From Actinomadura sp. GC306 (GTDB lineage: Bacteria; Actinomycetota; Actinomycetes; Streptosporangiales; Streptosporangiaceae), in NCBI RefSeq assembly GCF_004348665.1, contig NZ_SMKM01000024.1, positions 1-42,486 on the forward strand: a stretch of 42,486 bases of DNA, in the 5' to 3' direction. This document shows positions 16,336-24,219 of the stretch, one piece after another. The notes below the pieces were generated by a model that was not told where the DNA came from, made no database searches, and saw nothing but the letters and a program-made list of their open reading frames with translations. The number at the start of each line of letters is the position of its first letter. Within the stretch, counting starts at the first letter, position 1. The position numbers and the translations under genes are program-made.

Positions 16336-16350
16336 CACGGTCCTCCAACC

Positions 16351-16380
16351 ATGTATCTACATTGATTGCATGTACATGCA
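16351..16380. promoter_or_regulatory. MarR operator candidates
   Basis: Two palindromes in the OYE-marR intergenic region: ATGTATCTACAT (16351-16362) and the perfect 14-mer TGCATGTACATGCA (16367-16380). Both share a CATGTA core, and another CATGTA lies near 16394-16399. They are likely binding sites of the divergent MarR protein. Confidence 0.75.
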
Positions 16381-16430
16381 GAGATTGTCATCGCATGTAG
16401 GCTGGTGTCAACAGAGGGAGGGAAACCGGA

Positions 16431-16880
16431 ATGAGCGCTGGCACTGCGAGTCCGCAGGCGGACACCCGCACCGCCGACGACACGCTGTGGGACGGCGTCG
16501 TCACCCTGCACGCGTTCGTCGAGCAGCGGCTCACCAAGGCGATGCAGCGGCGGCACGGCATCGGCCTGTCGGAGTTCCGCGCCCTGTGCAAGCTGTCGCG
16601 CGCCGAGGACGGCGAACTGCGGATGCAGGAGCTCGCCGACCTCATCGGCCTCAACCAGAGCTCGGTCAGCCGCCTCGTCGCCCGGCTGGAGACCACCGGC
16701 CTCACCCGCCGCGCCATGTGCCCCAAGGACCGCCGGGGCGTCTACACCGTGATCACCGAGGAGGGGCTGGCCGCCCAGCGGGAGGCCGCCCCCACCTACG
16801 GCGAGACCCTGGCCGCGGCCCTCGACGAGGCCGCCGCCGACCCCGCCTTCGCGCCGCTCGTCGCCACCCTGCGCGGCTGA
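16431..16880 (+). CDS. MarR family transcriptional regulator
   Basis: 149 residues. The winged helix includes LSEFRALCKLSRAEDGELRM, QELADLIGLNQSSVSRLVAR and the wing CPKDRRGVYTVITEEG. N- and C-terminal helices would form the dimer. It starts at ATG 16431 with GGGAGGG upstream and is divergent from the OYE reductase. It probably represses that gene and itself; a strong terminator follows. Confidence 0.92.
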   Translation: MSAGTASPQADTRTADDTLWDGVVTLHAFVEQRLTKAMQRRHGIGLSEFRALCKLSRAEDGELRMQELADLIGLNQSSVSRLVARLETTGLTRRAMCPKDRRGVYTVITEEGLAAQREAAPTYGETLAAALDEAAADPAFAPLVATLRG

Positions 16881-16882
16881 GC

Positions 16883-16905
16883 GCGGCCCCCGTGGCGGGG
16901 GCCGC
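16883..16905. terminator. Convergent terminator between marR and copA
   Basis: Perfect 10-bp stem GCGGCCCCCG / CGGGGGCCGC with a TGG loop, between the marR stop (16880) and the copA stop (16914). It probably serves both directions. Confidence 0.8.
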
Positions 16906-16913
16906 ACCCGGGG

Positions 16914-19220
16914 TCAGCGGGTCGCCGGGGTCTCCTGGCGGGCCGGTTCGGTGGCGGCGGGCGTTGCCGGAGCGCCGGCGTCCGCGTCCAGTGGCTTGAA
17001 GCGGCGCAGGCGGAGGCTGTTGCCGACCACGAAGACCGAGGAGAACGCCATCGCGCCGCCCGCGATCATCGGCACCAGCAGCCCGGCCGCCGCCAGCGGG
17101 ATCGCCGCCACGTTGTAGGCGAACGCCCAGAACAGGTTCCCCTTGATCGTGCGGAGCGTCCGGCGGGACAGCCGGATCGCGTCGGCCGCCGCCCGCAGGT
17201 CGCCGCGGACGAGGGTCAGGTCGGACGCCTCGATCGCCACGTCCGCGCCGGTCCCCATCGCGAGGCCCAGGTCGGCCTGGGCGAGCGCGGCGGCGTCGTT
17301 GACGCCGTCGCCGACCATCGCGACCGTCCGGCCCTCGGACTGCAGGCGCTTGACCACGTCCACCTTGTCCTGCGGCAGGACCTCCGCGATGACCTCGTCG
17401 ATGCCGACCGCGTCCGCGACCGTCCGCGCGACGGTCTCGTTGTCGCCGGTCAGCAGGACCGGCCGCAGCCCGAGTTCCCGGAACCGCTGCACCGCCTCCC
17501 GCGAGGTCGGCTTGACCTGGTCCGCGACGACGAGCACGGCGCGGGCATCACCGTCCCAGCCGACCGCGACCGCGGTGTGGCCGCGCGCCTGCGCCTTCTC
17601 CATGGCGTCCCGGAGGCCGGGGCCGAGGTGCTGCGACCATTCGGCGAGGAGCTGCGGGCGGCCCGCGATGACGCCGTGGCCGTCCACGACCCCTTGGACG
17701 CCGAGGCCCTCGACGTTGGCGAAGTCCTCGACCGAGCCGAGCTCGCCGACGCGGTCGGCCGCGCCCTTGGCGATCGCCTGCGCGATGGGGTGCTCGGACG
17801 CGTTCTCCAGCGCGCCCGCGAGCCGCAGCACCTCGTCCTCGGACACCCCGTCGGCGGTGACGACGTCGACCAGGGCCATGCGTCCCGTGGTGACGGTGCC
17901 GGTCTTGTCCAGCACGATCGTGTCGACCGCGCGGGTGGACTCCAGCACCTCCGGCCCCTTGATCAGGATGCCGAGCTGGGCGCCGCGGCCCGTGCCGACC
18001 ATGAGCGCGGTCGGGGTGGCGAGGCCGAGCGCGCACGGGCAGGCGATGATCAGCACGGCCACCGCGGCGGTGAACGCGGCGGCGGCGCCGGTGCCCGTGC
18101 CGAGCCAGAAGCCGAGCGTGCCGAGCGCGAGGGCGATCACCACCGGGACGAAGATCCCGGAGATCCGGTCGGCGAGCCGCTGGGCCTGCGCCTTGCCGGT
18201 CTGCGCCTCCTCGACGAGCCTGGCCATCTGCGCGAGCTGCGTATCGGAGCCGACCCGCGTCGCGCGGACCAGCAGCCGCCCGCCGGCGTTCACGGTCGCG
18301 CCGACGACGGTGTCGCCCGGCGCGACCTCCACCGGGACCGACTCGCCGGTCAGCATGGACGCGTCCACCGCGGACGAGCCCTCCTCGACCGTCCCGTCCG
18401 TGGCGATCTTCTCGCCGGGGCGGACGACGAACACGTCCCCGACGGCGAGCCGGTCGACCGGGACGCGCTCCTCGCGCCCGTTCCGGATGACCGAGACGTC
18501 CTTCGCGCCCATTTCGAGCAGGGCGCGGAGGGCGGCGCCGGCGCGCCGCTTGGACCGCGTCTCGAAGTACCGCCCGGCCAGGATGAACATGGTCACGCCG
18601 GCCGCGGCCTCAAGGTAGATGTTCATCGACCCGTCCGAGCGGGTCATCGAGAACTCGAAGCCGTGCTTGATCCCCAGCTCGCCGGCGGTGCCGAAGAACA
18701 GCGCCCACAGCGACCAGCCGAACGCGGCGAGCGTGCCGAGCGAGATCAGCGTGTCCATGGTCGCCGCGCCGTGCCGCAGGTTGACCGCCGCGGCCCGGTG
18801 GAACGGCCAGCCCGCGTACACGACGACCGGGGCGGCCAGCGTCAGCGACAGCCACTGCCAGCCGCGGAACTGCAGCGCCGGGACCATCGCCATCGCGATG
18901 ACCGGGACCGACAGGACGACCGCCGTGACCAGCCGCTGCCGCAGCGCTCGCAGCCCGTCGTCGGGTTCGGGAGCCTCTTCCTCGGATCGCGGCGGCGCCG
19001 GGAGCTCGGCGCTGTAACCGGCCTTCTCCACCGTGGCGATCAGGTCGTCGGGCGTCACCGCGCCGGAGAACTCGACGCTCGCCTTCTCGGTGGCGTAGTT
19101 GACCGTCGCGGTCACGCCGTCGAGCTTGTTGAGCTTTCGCTCGATGCGGTTGGCGCAGGACGCGCAGGTCATACCGCCGATCGCCAGCTCGACACGCCCG
19201 GACGCGGTGTCCGTGCTCAT
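16914..19220 (-). CDS. copA: Copper-translocating P1B-type ATPase CopA
   Basis: 768 residues with GGAGGAG before ATG 19220. An N-terminal heavy-metal domain with [14 protein letters not shown] (about 15-28) is followed by eight predicted membrane helices. Motifs: MLTGESVPV (actuator), CPC in [26 protein letters not shown] (phosphorylated Asp), [12 protein letters not shown] (HP locus) and [20 protein letters not shown]. It exports Cu(I) from the cytoplasm. It is the last gene of the copZ operon, and the CsoR-like operators upstream of copZ imply copper induction. Confidence 0.95.
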   Translation of the reverse strand: MSTDTASGRVELAIGGMTCASCANRIERKLNKLDGVTATVNYATEKASVEFSGAVTPDDLIATVEKAGYSAELPAPPRSEEEAPEPDDGLRALRQRLVTAVVLSVPVIAMAMVPALQFRGWQWLSLTLAAPVVVYAGWPFHRAAAVNLRHGAATMDTLISLGTLAAFGWSLWALFFGTAGELGIKHGFEFSMTRSDGSMNIYLEAAAGVTMFILAGRYFETRSKRRAGAALRALLEMGAKDVSVIRNGREERVPVDRLAVGDVFVVRPGEKIATDGTVEEGSSAVDASMLTGESVPVEVAPGDTVVGATVNAGGRLLVRATRVGSDTQLAQMARLVEEAQTGKAQAQRLADRISGIFVPVVIALALGTLGFWLGTGTGAAAAFTAAVAVLIIACPCALGLATPTALMVGTGRGAQLGILIKGPEVLESTRAVDTIVLDKTGTVTTGRMALVDVVTADGVSEDEVLRLAGALENASEHPIAQAIAKGAADRVGELGSVEDFANVEGLGVQGVVDGHGVIAGRPQLLAEWSQHLGPGLRDAMEKAQARGHTAVAVGWDGDARAVLVVADQVKPTSREAVQRFRELGLRPVLLTGDNETVARTVADAVGIDEVIAEVLPQDKVDVVKRLQSEGRTVAMVGDGVNDAAALAQADLGLAMGTGADVAIEASDLTLVRGDLRAAADAIRLSRRTLRTIKGNLFWAFAYNVAAIPLAAAGLLVPMIAGGAMAFSSVFVVGNSLRLRRFKPLDADAGAPATPAATEPARQETPATR

Positions 19221-19247
19221 CGCTCCTCCTCTGCCTCGATCGGACGG

Positions 19248-20207
19248 TCAGTGCGTGTGGGGCCGGTCGTCGTGGCCGGGCTCTTGGCCGGGCTCTTGGA
19301 CGGGGGCTCCGGCGGCTCCGGCGTACACGGTGAACTCGGCCGTGCGGACCTTGCCGCCGTGCTTGAAGTCCAAGTACAGACGGTATGTGCCGGAACTGGG
19401 CGCTTCGGCGAAGAACGTGATACCCGGGCCGGGGTCCGTCCGGCCGTCGCCGGGTTCCCCTTCCGGGTGGACGTGCAGGTAGGCGAGGTCGCCCTGGCGC
19501 AGCGCCACGAGGTGGCCGTACGCCTCCAGGTAGGGCTCCAGGTCGGTGACCGGCCTGCCGTCCTTGCGCACCGACAGCGTCAGCTCGGCGGACCTGCCGG
19601 GGGTGAGGCCGCCGGACAGCCCGACCTCGTACCCGTCCACCTTCGCGACCTGCTCGGGCTCCGGCAGCGGCGCGGGCCGCAGCTCGCCCGGGGCGGTGAT
19701 GTCGGTCCCCAGCGTGAGCTGGCGCGGCGCGCCCTCGGGCTGGACGTCGGTGAAGAAGCGGTACACCCCCGCCTTCGGCAGCGTGATCGGCACCGTCCAG
19801 ACACCGCCGGCCTCGGTCGGGTGGAGGTGCTGGAAGCCCGACAGGTCGCGCCGCGCGACGATCAGATGCAGCCGCTTGCCGTGCAGGGGCTTGAACTCGG
19901 TGACGGGCTTGCCGTCCGAGCCGTTGATGGTGAAGCGGAAGTCGGTATTCTTCCCGGGCGTGAGCGTCGTCCGCTGCGGGACGAGCGTGTACCCGTCCTC
20001 AGAGACCTGCAGGCCGCCGGGCGTGTGCGAAGCGGCCTCTCCGTGCCCGCCGCCCGCGCCGCTCTCCCCGCCGTGCCCGCCGCCCTCGTGCGAGGCCGTC
20101 TCCACCGAGGCGCCCACCGGGCCGACGACCTTGCCGATTCCCGCGGCGCCTCCGAAGACGACGGCCAGGCCGACGGCGTAGGCTCCCACTCTGGTCGCGC
20201 TGTTCAT
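19248..20207 (-). CDS. Exported His-rich protein of copper operon
   Basis: 319 residues with an N-terminal hydrophobic segment (VGAYAVGLAVVFGGAAGIGK) as signal or anchor. A His/Gly-rich stretch follows (SHEGGGHGGESGAGGGHG), then two repeated beta-sandwich-like modules. Each has a histidine pair motif: HLIVARRDLSGFQHLHP and GHLVALRQGDLAYLHVHP. The C-terminus is HDDRPHTH. The duplicated motif and the His clusters suggest metal binding outside the membrane. It lies between copZ (61-bp gap) and copA (27-bp gap). I recognise it as a copper-cluster conserved protein, not as a characterised enzyme. Confidence 0.82.
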   Translation of the reverse strand: MNSATRVGAYAVGLAVVFGGAAGIGKVVGPVGASVETASHEGGGHGGESGAGGGHGEAASHTPGGLQVSEDGYTLVPQRTTLTPGKNTDFRFTINGSDGKPVTEFKPLHGKRLHLIVARRDLSGFQHLHPTEAGGVWTVPITLPKAGVYRFFTDVQPEGAPRQLTLGTDITAPGELRPAPLPEPEQVAKVDGYEVGLSGGLTPGRSAELTLSVRKDGRPVTDLEPYLEAYGHLVALRQGDLAYLHVHPEGEPGDGRTDPGPGITFFAEAPSSGTYRLYLDFKHGGKVRTAEFTVYAGAAGAPVQEPGQEPGHDDRPHTH

Positions 20208-20268
20208 GCCGATTCACTCCGCTGGCTTCTCTGGGAGCTCGCCCGCGCGGGCACGCGGGGCGCTCCGG

Positions 20269-20475
20269 TCATGCCTTCAGCTGGTATCCGGCCTCTTCGA
20301 CGGCGTCCTTGACCTGGGCGTCGTCGAGGGGCGCGTCGCTCGTCACGGTCACCCGGCCGCTCGGCAGGTCGACCTCGACGCCGGTCACGCCGGCGATCTG
20401 CTCGACCTCCTCGGTGACCGAGCTGACGCAGTGGCCGCAGGTCATTCCGGTGACGGTGTACGTGGCGGTGCTCAT
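20269..20475 (-). CDS. copZ: Copper chaperone CopZ (HMA domain)
   Basis: 68 residues: a single heavy-metal-associated domain with the GMTCGHC Cu(I) site and a C-terminal EEAGYQLK. It delivers copper to CopA. A strong GGAGGGAG ribosome site precedes ATG 20475. It is the first gene of the operon, directly downstream of the CsoR-like palindrome. Confidence 0.95.
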   Translation of the reverse strand: MSTATYTVTGMTCGHCVSSVTEEVEQIAGVTGVEVDLPSGRVTVTSDAPLDDAQVKDAVEEAGYQLKA

Positions 20476-20495
20476 CGGGCGTCTCCCTCCGTATG

Positions 20496-20571
20496 TACCC
20501 CCAGGGGGTATCTTCCACGCCTCATGCTGCCATAACGTCCACCGGCGGACAACCCCTACCCCCTAGGGGTT
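20496..20571 (-). promoter_or_regulatory. Two CsoR-like copper operators
   Basis: TACCCCCAGGGGGTA (20496-20510) is a perfect palindrome 21 bp before copZ. AACCCCTA-CCCCC-TAGGGGTT (20551-20571) has perfect 8-bp arms. Both resemble CsoR operators of actinobacteria, GC-rich palindromes with TACCC...GGGTA edges. No csoR gene is in this window, so the repressor must be encoded elsewhere. Confidence 0.82.
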
Positions 20572-20649
20572 ATTCCGAGACCCCGGTCACACTCGCCAGC
20601 GTGCCTGGTGAGCGGCCGGTCGAGCCGTACGACGGTCACCGCGGGAAAG

Positions 20650-20801
20650 TTATCCACACCCTGTGTGCACGGCCGCCTGGCACGCACAGTCCCCGGTTTG
20701 CCCGGATTCGCTGAGGTATCGCCCCTGAAGAGCCCGCGGGTCCGCTCCGCCCCCGAGTTGTACACAGCCTTTTCCACAGCCTTCCACAGCCCTGTGGACA
20801 G
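20650..20801. other. Cluster of DnaA-box-like 9-mers
   Basis: Five sites near the actinobacterial consensus TTGTCCACA: TTATCCACA (20650-20658), TTGTACACA (20758-20766), TTTTCCACA (20770-20778), CCTTCCACA (20780-20788) and, on the other strand, CTGTCCACA (20793-20801). Four lie within 44 bp. dnaA and dnaN are not adjacent, so this is not a standard oriC. I see no credible gene from 20572 to 20934. Confidence 0.5.
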
Positions 20802-20934
20802 CCGACGCGAAGCCATCGCGGATACCCAGATCATGCCTGCTGACTCCTAGGAGGACGAGCTGAGCCGGGCCGGTTGTCGGCGTAGCTCCGGTTCCGGCGC
20901 AACGTGTCCGCCAGGTGCTCGACGAGCACAACCG

Positions 20935-21246
20935 CTAAGCGGGCTCGGCGCCGTGCCCGGCCGCGATGGCCTCGATGTGGCGGGCCAGCTCGAAGTCCTT
21001 CGTGGTGATCTGGTGCCCGGCGTCATGGGTGGTGATGGCGAATCGGATCCGTTGCCACGTGATGTGGATGTCCGGGTGGTGCCCGACCTCGCGGGCCTTG
21101 GCCGCGACGTACATCGCCAGGTGCACCGTCTCGTGGTACGAGTGCTTGAACGTCCGGGTGATCGCGTTTCCCTCGCGTTCCCACCCGGGCAGGTCGGCCA
21201 GATGTTGGGTGATCTGCTCGTCCGTCAAGGGTTCGGGGATGGACAC
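20935..21246 (-). CDS. 4a-hydroxytetrahydrobiopterin dehydratase (PCD/DCoH)
   Basis: 103 residues from GTG 21246 with GGGAGG upstream. The active-site signature is AREVGHHPDIHITWQRIRFA, followed by THDAGHQITTKDFELARHIE. The enzyme dehydrates 4a-hydroxy-tetrahydropterin made by aromatic amino-acid hydroxylases; some family members act in molybdopterin or gene-regulatory roles. No hydroxylase is nearby. Its start is 14 bp after the XRE stop, so the two are probably co-transcribed. Confidence 0.92.
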   Translation of the reverse strand: MSIPEPLTDEQITQHLADLPGWEREGNAITRTFKHSYHETVHLAMYVAAKAREVGHHPDIHITWQRIRFAITTHDAGHQITTKDFELARHIEAIAAGHGAEPA

Positions 21247-21260
21247 GGCTACCTCCCGGG

Positions 21261-22436
21261 TCAGGTGACGGACGCGATGATCTCAACCAGTTCCCGCCCG
21301 TGGGGGCTGTGCGCCCACGCCGACGCGTGCGTGGGCAACGCGGCCAGCTCGCCGCGCAGCCGTTCAGAACCGGTCTGCGTGCACGCGTCCGCGGCGCCCT
21401 CGGCGATCTCCACGACCTTCTCCGGTTCGGGGTCTGGGGCGGCGGCGAGCGCGGCGGCCTGCCGGGCCCGGAAGACCCCGGTGTCCCGCCGGTAGTCCGC
21501 CGGCTGGTCGACGAGGATCTCGTCCCAGAGCCGGACGGCGTCCGCGTGGGCGCCTGCTCGTCCATACGCGGTAGCGCGCTGGATGTCCATGTAGCGGGGT
21601 GTGCGGCGGCAGGCGTTGCCCCACGGGTGAGCATCGTCGACCCGGTCGACGAGGGACTCGGCCCGGTCGAGAACACGGTCGACGGCATCGCGGTCGCCGC
21701 TGTAGCCGTACCCATGGGCGAGGTAGACCAGGGCGAGGACCCGTACTTTGGGAGACAGGCGCCCCTCGTCGGCGAGGGCGGCGTGGGCGTAATCGATGAC
21801 GGCCGCGCCGTCGCGCAGGTCTACTGCGTGCATGGCTTTGTTGGCCAGGGCATAGCCGACGAGTTCGGGGTCGCCGTGCCGGTGTGCCATGTCGAGCGCC
21901 GCGGTTCGCCAATGTTCGGACTGGTCAAGGTCGGCGGCGTCCTGGTGGAGCCACCCGAGTAGCGCGGCGTACGCGACGCCCATTTCGAGCAGGCCACGCC
22001 GGACGGGCGTGTCAGCCGTCCGTAGGAGCTGCTGGATGAGGCGGGTCTGCGCGTTGACGGTGGGGATGAGCATGTGCGGGCCGAGCCACATGTCCGCGCG
22101 GTAGTGGCCGGGCAACTGCTGGCGGAAGTAGCCGACGAGTTCGGGTGCCACAGGCCCATGGTGACCGATGCCGGACGCGGTGACGGCGACCTCGTCCGCA
22201 TACTTTCCGTGGACGGTGACGCGACGGCCGACGGCCGGGGGCGTGCGCAAGGCGGCGAGTTGTCCGCCGGCGTCGAGAGCCTCGTCGAGCTGGGCGGCCA
22301 TCTCGGCCGACGGGACCTGAAGGTTGCGGGCCAGCTTGGACAGGTACCCGTCGTTGCATGGAACGAGCTTGGCCAACCTGCGCTGGCTGATGCCGCGCTC
22401 GGCCATGAGCTGCCGGAGCCTCTCACCGAAGGTCAT
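21261..22436 (-). CDS. XRE regulator with TPR-like C-terminal domain
   Basis: 391 residues from ATG 22436 (product starts MTFGERLRQLMAERGISQRR). The HTH spans about residues 1-60, with SQRRLAKLVPCNDGYLSKLA. The remainder is alpha-helical with TPR-like repeats (LLEMGVAYAALLGWLHQDAA, MAHRHGDPELVGYALANKAM, VRVLALVYLAHGYGYSGDRD). This layout suggests a sensor of a peptide or small molecule. It is divergent from the 22773-24082 gene pair and upstream of a pterin dehydratase in the same orientation. The ribosome site is weak. Confidence 0.88.
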   Translation of the reverse strand: MTFGERLRQLMAERGISQRRLAKLVPCNDGYLSKLARNLQVPSAEMAAQLDEALDAGGQLAALRTPPAVGRRVTVHGKYADEVAVTASGIGHHGPVAPELVGYFRQQLPGHYRADMWLGPHMLIPTVNAQTRLIQQLLRTADTPVRRGLLEMGVAYAALLGWLHQDAADLDQSEHWRTAALDMAHRHGDPELVGYALANKAMHAVDLRDGAAVIDYAHAALADEGRLSPKVRVLALVYLAHGYGYSGDRDAVDRVLDRAESLVDRVDDAHPWGNACRRTPRYMDIQRATAYGRAGAHADAVRLWDEILVDQPADYRRDTGVFRARQAAALAAAPDPEPEKVVEIAEGAADACTQTGSERLRGELAALPTHASAWAHSPHGRELVEIIASVT

Positions 22437-22462
22437 CGCATCGCCCCGTATCGCCCCGCGTT

Positions 22463-22507
22463 GCCCGCTGCCTGTGCTGCCTGCGCCCGTTAGGCAGCGG
22501 GCAGCAC
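22463..22507. promoter_or_regulatory. Competing inverted repeats upstream of XRE gene
   Basis: GCCCGCTGCC (22463-22472) is the exact complement of GGCAGCGGGC (22493-22502). GTGCTGCC (22474-22481) is the exact complement of GGCAGCAC (22500-22507). GCTGCCT (22476-22482) pairs with AGGCAGC (22492-22498). The pairs overlap, so only one can form at a time. They lie 27-71 bp before the XRE start and may be operator half-sites or a leader RNA switch. Confidence 0.6.
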
Positions 22508-22581
22508 CTACCAAGCTAACGGCGCACAAGGTTTCGTGGTGGGCGAAGAGTTCCCACGACACGAAGAAGCGGCCCCGGACG

Positions 22582-22698
22582 GTGGACGAACACCGCTACC
22601 CGGGCCTGACTGGAAACGAGGTCCCCAACTTCGAGTTCAAGGACATCCCGCGGGACGCGCAGGACGTCCCGCGGTCGATCGCCGAGCAGATCACATGA
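22582..22698 (+). CDS. Possible small peptide (38 aa)
   Basis: GTG-initiated frame of 38 codons; product starts MDEHRYPGLTGNEVPNFEFK and ends RSIAEQIT. The frame is open farther upstream, without a start but with protein-like content (VSWWAKSSHDTKKRP), so it could also be the end of a decayed gene. The ribosome site is weak (GAAGAAG). It lies between the XRE gene and the GRDP-like gene, in the latter's orientation, 74 bp before it. No family recognised. Confidence 0.3.
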   Translation: MDEHRYPGLTGNEVPNFEFKDIPRDAQDVPRSIAEQIT

Positions 22699-22772
22699 GC
22701 CCCGCGGCCGGGACCAGCGGCGCGCATTCCGGCCGCGGCACCAGACCATGAGGCGCGCCACTGGAGGTTCGC

Positions 22773-23249
22773 ATGACCATCACTACCGACCAGGCGACCA
22801 CGGTCGCCAAAGACCCGCGTGAGCTGGTGACACCGGAGCAGTTCCGGGTCATGGTCGACGACGTCGTCACCTTCGACAAGGTCACCCGCCCCTACGCCGA
22901 GGCGGGAGTCGCGCAGTTCCTGGTCTTCATGAAGGCGTGGGGCGACACCATGGCCGAGGCCGGCGGCGACCCGCGCGTCTGGGTGAAGTTCGCGCCCTCG
23001 CCGGCCGTCGACAAGATCTGGCACCGCTCGATGATGCGGACCCGCACCTTCGCCGAGGTGTGCGACCAGGTCGCGGGCCGGTTCATGCATCACCTGCCGA
23101 TCATGGACGAGGACATCCGGTCCGGGCAGGCGTCCGAGCGGGGCCTGGCGGCGATGCATGCCACCGGGTACCGCGTCGATCTGGAATGGTGGCTCGACGG
23201 GGAATCGTGCTGCCCGGAGAACTGTGCGCAGCCGCCGATGACCGCCTGA
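22773..23249 (+). CDS. Conserved protein, possibly GRDP-like (DUF1399-like)
   Basis: 158 residues with GGAGG 4-10 bases before ATG 22773. The core KFAPSPAVDKIWHRSMMRTR and AEVCDQVAGRFMHHLPIMDE resembles the glycine-rich-domain-protein-like family, where a WH...(R/Y)AEFC...HH pattern recurs. The C-terminus has a Cys cluster (GESCCPENCAQPP). No signal or membrane segment is seen. It sits 26 bp before a phosphotransferase gene, probably in one operon, and is divergent from the XRE regulator. The molecular function is unknown and the family link is from memory. Confidence 0.7.
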   Translation: MTITTDQATTVAKDPRELVTPEQFRVMVDDVVTFDKVTRPYAEAGVAQFLVFMKAWGDTMAEAGGDPRVWVKFAPSPAVDKIWHRSMMRTRTFAEVCDQVAGRFMHHLPIMDEDIRSGQASERGLAAMHATGYRVDLEWWLDGESCCPENCAQPPMTA

Positions 23250-23275
23250 GCAGACCAGACCACGGGGACTGATCC

Positions 23276-24082
23276 ATGCGCAGCGACTGGACCGACCTGC
23301 CGCCCGAGGTGCTCGGCGCGGTCAAGGCGCACACCGGCCCGATCCACTCGGTCGAGCCGGCGCCGGCCGGTAACCACGCCGACATCGCGGCCACCGTGCA
23401 CGCCGCGGCCGGGCGGTTGTTCGTCAAGGCCGCCCGCAAGACCGGCCCGGACACCGACGGCCCGGAGGTCCGGTCGCTGCGCTGGGAAGCGGCGATCAAT
23501 CCCCACGTCACCGAGTACGCCCCCCGCCTGCACTGGACGGTGGAGGCGGGGGGTTGGCTCGTCTTGGCCTTCGAGCGCGTCCAGGCCCGCCACGCCGACT
23601 ACACGCCCGGCTCGGCGGACCTGGACGCTTTGGCGAAGGTCATCGACGGTCTTCAGGCCCACCCGCTCCCGCCGGTCCTGGGACATAAGCGGGTCGCGCG
23701 CCGCTGGGAGGCGCTGGCCGAGGTCTCCGCATTGGACGGGGACTCGCTGCTGCACGCCGACCTGAACCCCGCCAACGTGCTGCTCGGCGGCGGCACGGTC
23801 TACGTGGTGGATTGGACGTTCGCCGGACGCGGCGCCGCGTTCCTGGAGATGGCGCTGCTGGTGCCGTGGCTGCTGAAGGCCGGGCACACGCCCGCCGAGG
23901 CGGAGAGGTGGGCGTCCCGGTTCCCTGCCTGGACGGCCGCCGATCCGGACACCGTCGACCTGTTCGCCCGCGTCTTCGCCGAGAAGTGGCAGGCCAACAT
24001 CGTCACCAACACGGAGAGCTGGGCGCTCGAACACGCTGCCGCCGCGCAGCGCTGGGCGATGTACCGGCGCGACCGGCGCTGA
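23276..24082 (+). CDS. Phosphotransferase (APH/ChoK-like kinase fold)
   Basis: 268 residues. The kinase-like C-lobe is clear: LLHADLNPANVLL has the HxDxxxxN catalytic loop and VYVVDWTFAGRGAAF is the metal-binding DW version of DFG. LFVKAARKTG may supply the ATP-binding Lys. Such enzymes phosphorylate small hydroxylated molecules such as aminoglycosides, macrolides, sugars or choline. A resistance role is possible but unsupported. The GRDP-like gene upstream and the divergent XRE suggest a dedicated pathway or response. Confidence 0.85.
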   Translation: MRSDWTDLPPEVLGAVKAHTGPIHSVEPAPAGNHADIAATVHAAAGRLFVKAARKTGPDTDGPEVRSLRWEAAINPHVTEYAPRLHWTVEAGGWLVLAFERVQARHADYTPGSADLDALAKVIDGLQAHPLPPVLGHKRVARRWEALAEVSALDGDSLLHADLNPANVLLGGGTVYVVDWTFAGRGAAFLEMALLVPWLLKAGHTPAEAERWASRFPAWTAADPDTVDLFARVFAEKWQANIVTNTESWALEHAAAAQRWAMYRRDRR

Positions 24083-24219
24083 GCACAGCGAAGAACGCCC
24101 CCCACGCGCAGCCGACCCGGTCGCCACCGGGCGTTTCGGGCAGGCGGGTCGCCTGGTCGGTGGTTGGGGTGTCCGAACCGTGGTTATGTTGGTCGGGCGA
24201 GGGATGGAGTACTCACGAT

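Noticed and set aside
17577..20312. 911-codon forward frame antisense to the copper operon
   Set aside because: Antisense shadow; the reverse genes have full CopA and CopZ motifs.
20650..20801. DnaA-box cluster as the chromosomal oriC
   Set aside because: dnaA, dnaN, gyrB and recF are absent nearby and there is no AT-rich unwinding region, so I list it only as a DnaA-box cluster.
20838..20934. Short reverse frame after the pterin dehydratase (VLVEHLADTLRR-type peptide)
   Set aside because: About 31 codons, no ribosome site and no recognisable family; insufficient support for a gene.
22536..22751. 71-codon forward frame before the GRDP-like gene
   Set aside because: Composition is Arg/Gly/Pro-rich without recognisable features; the 22582 frame is more plausible.
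23276..24082. Calling the phosphotransferase an aminoglycoside-resistance gene
   Set aside because: Only generic kinase-fold motifs are visible; the substrate cannot be inferred from sequence alone.
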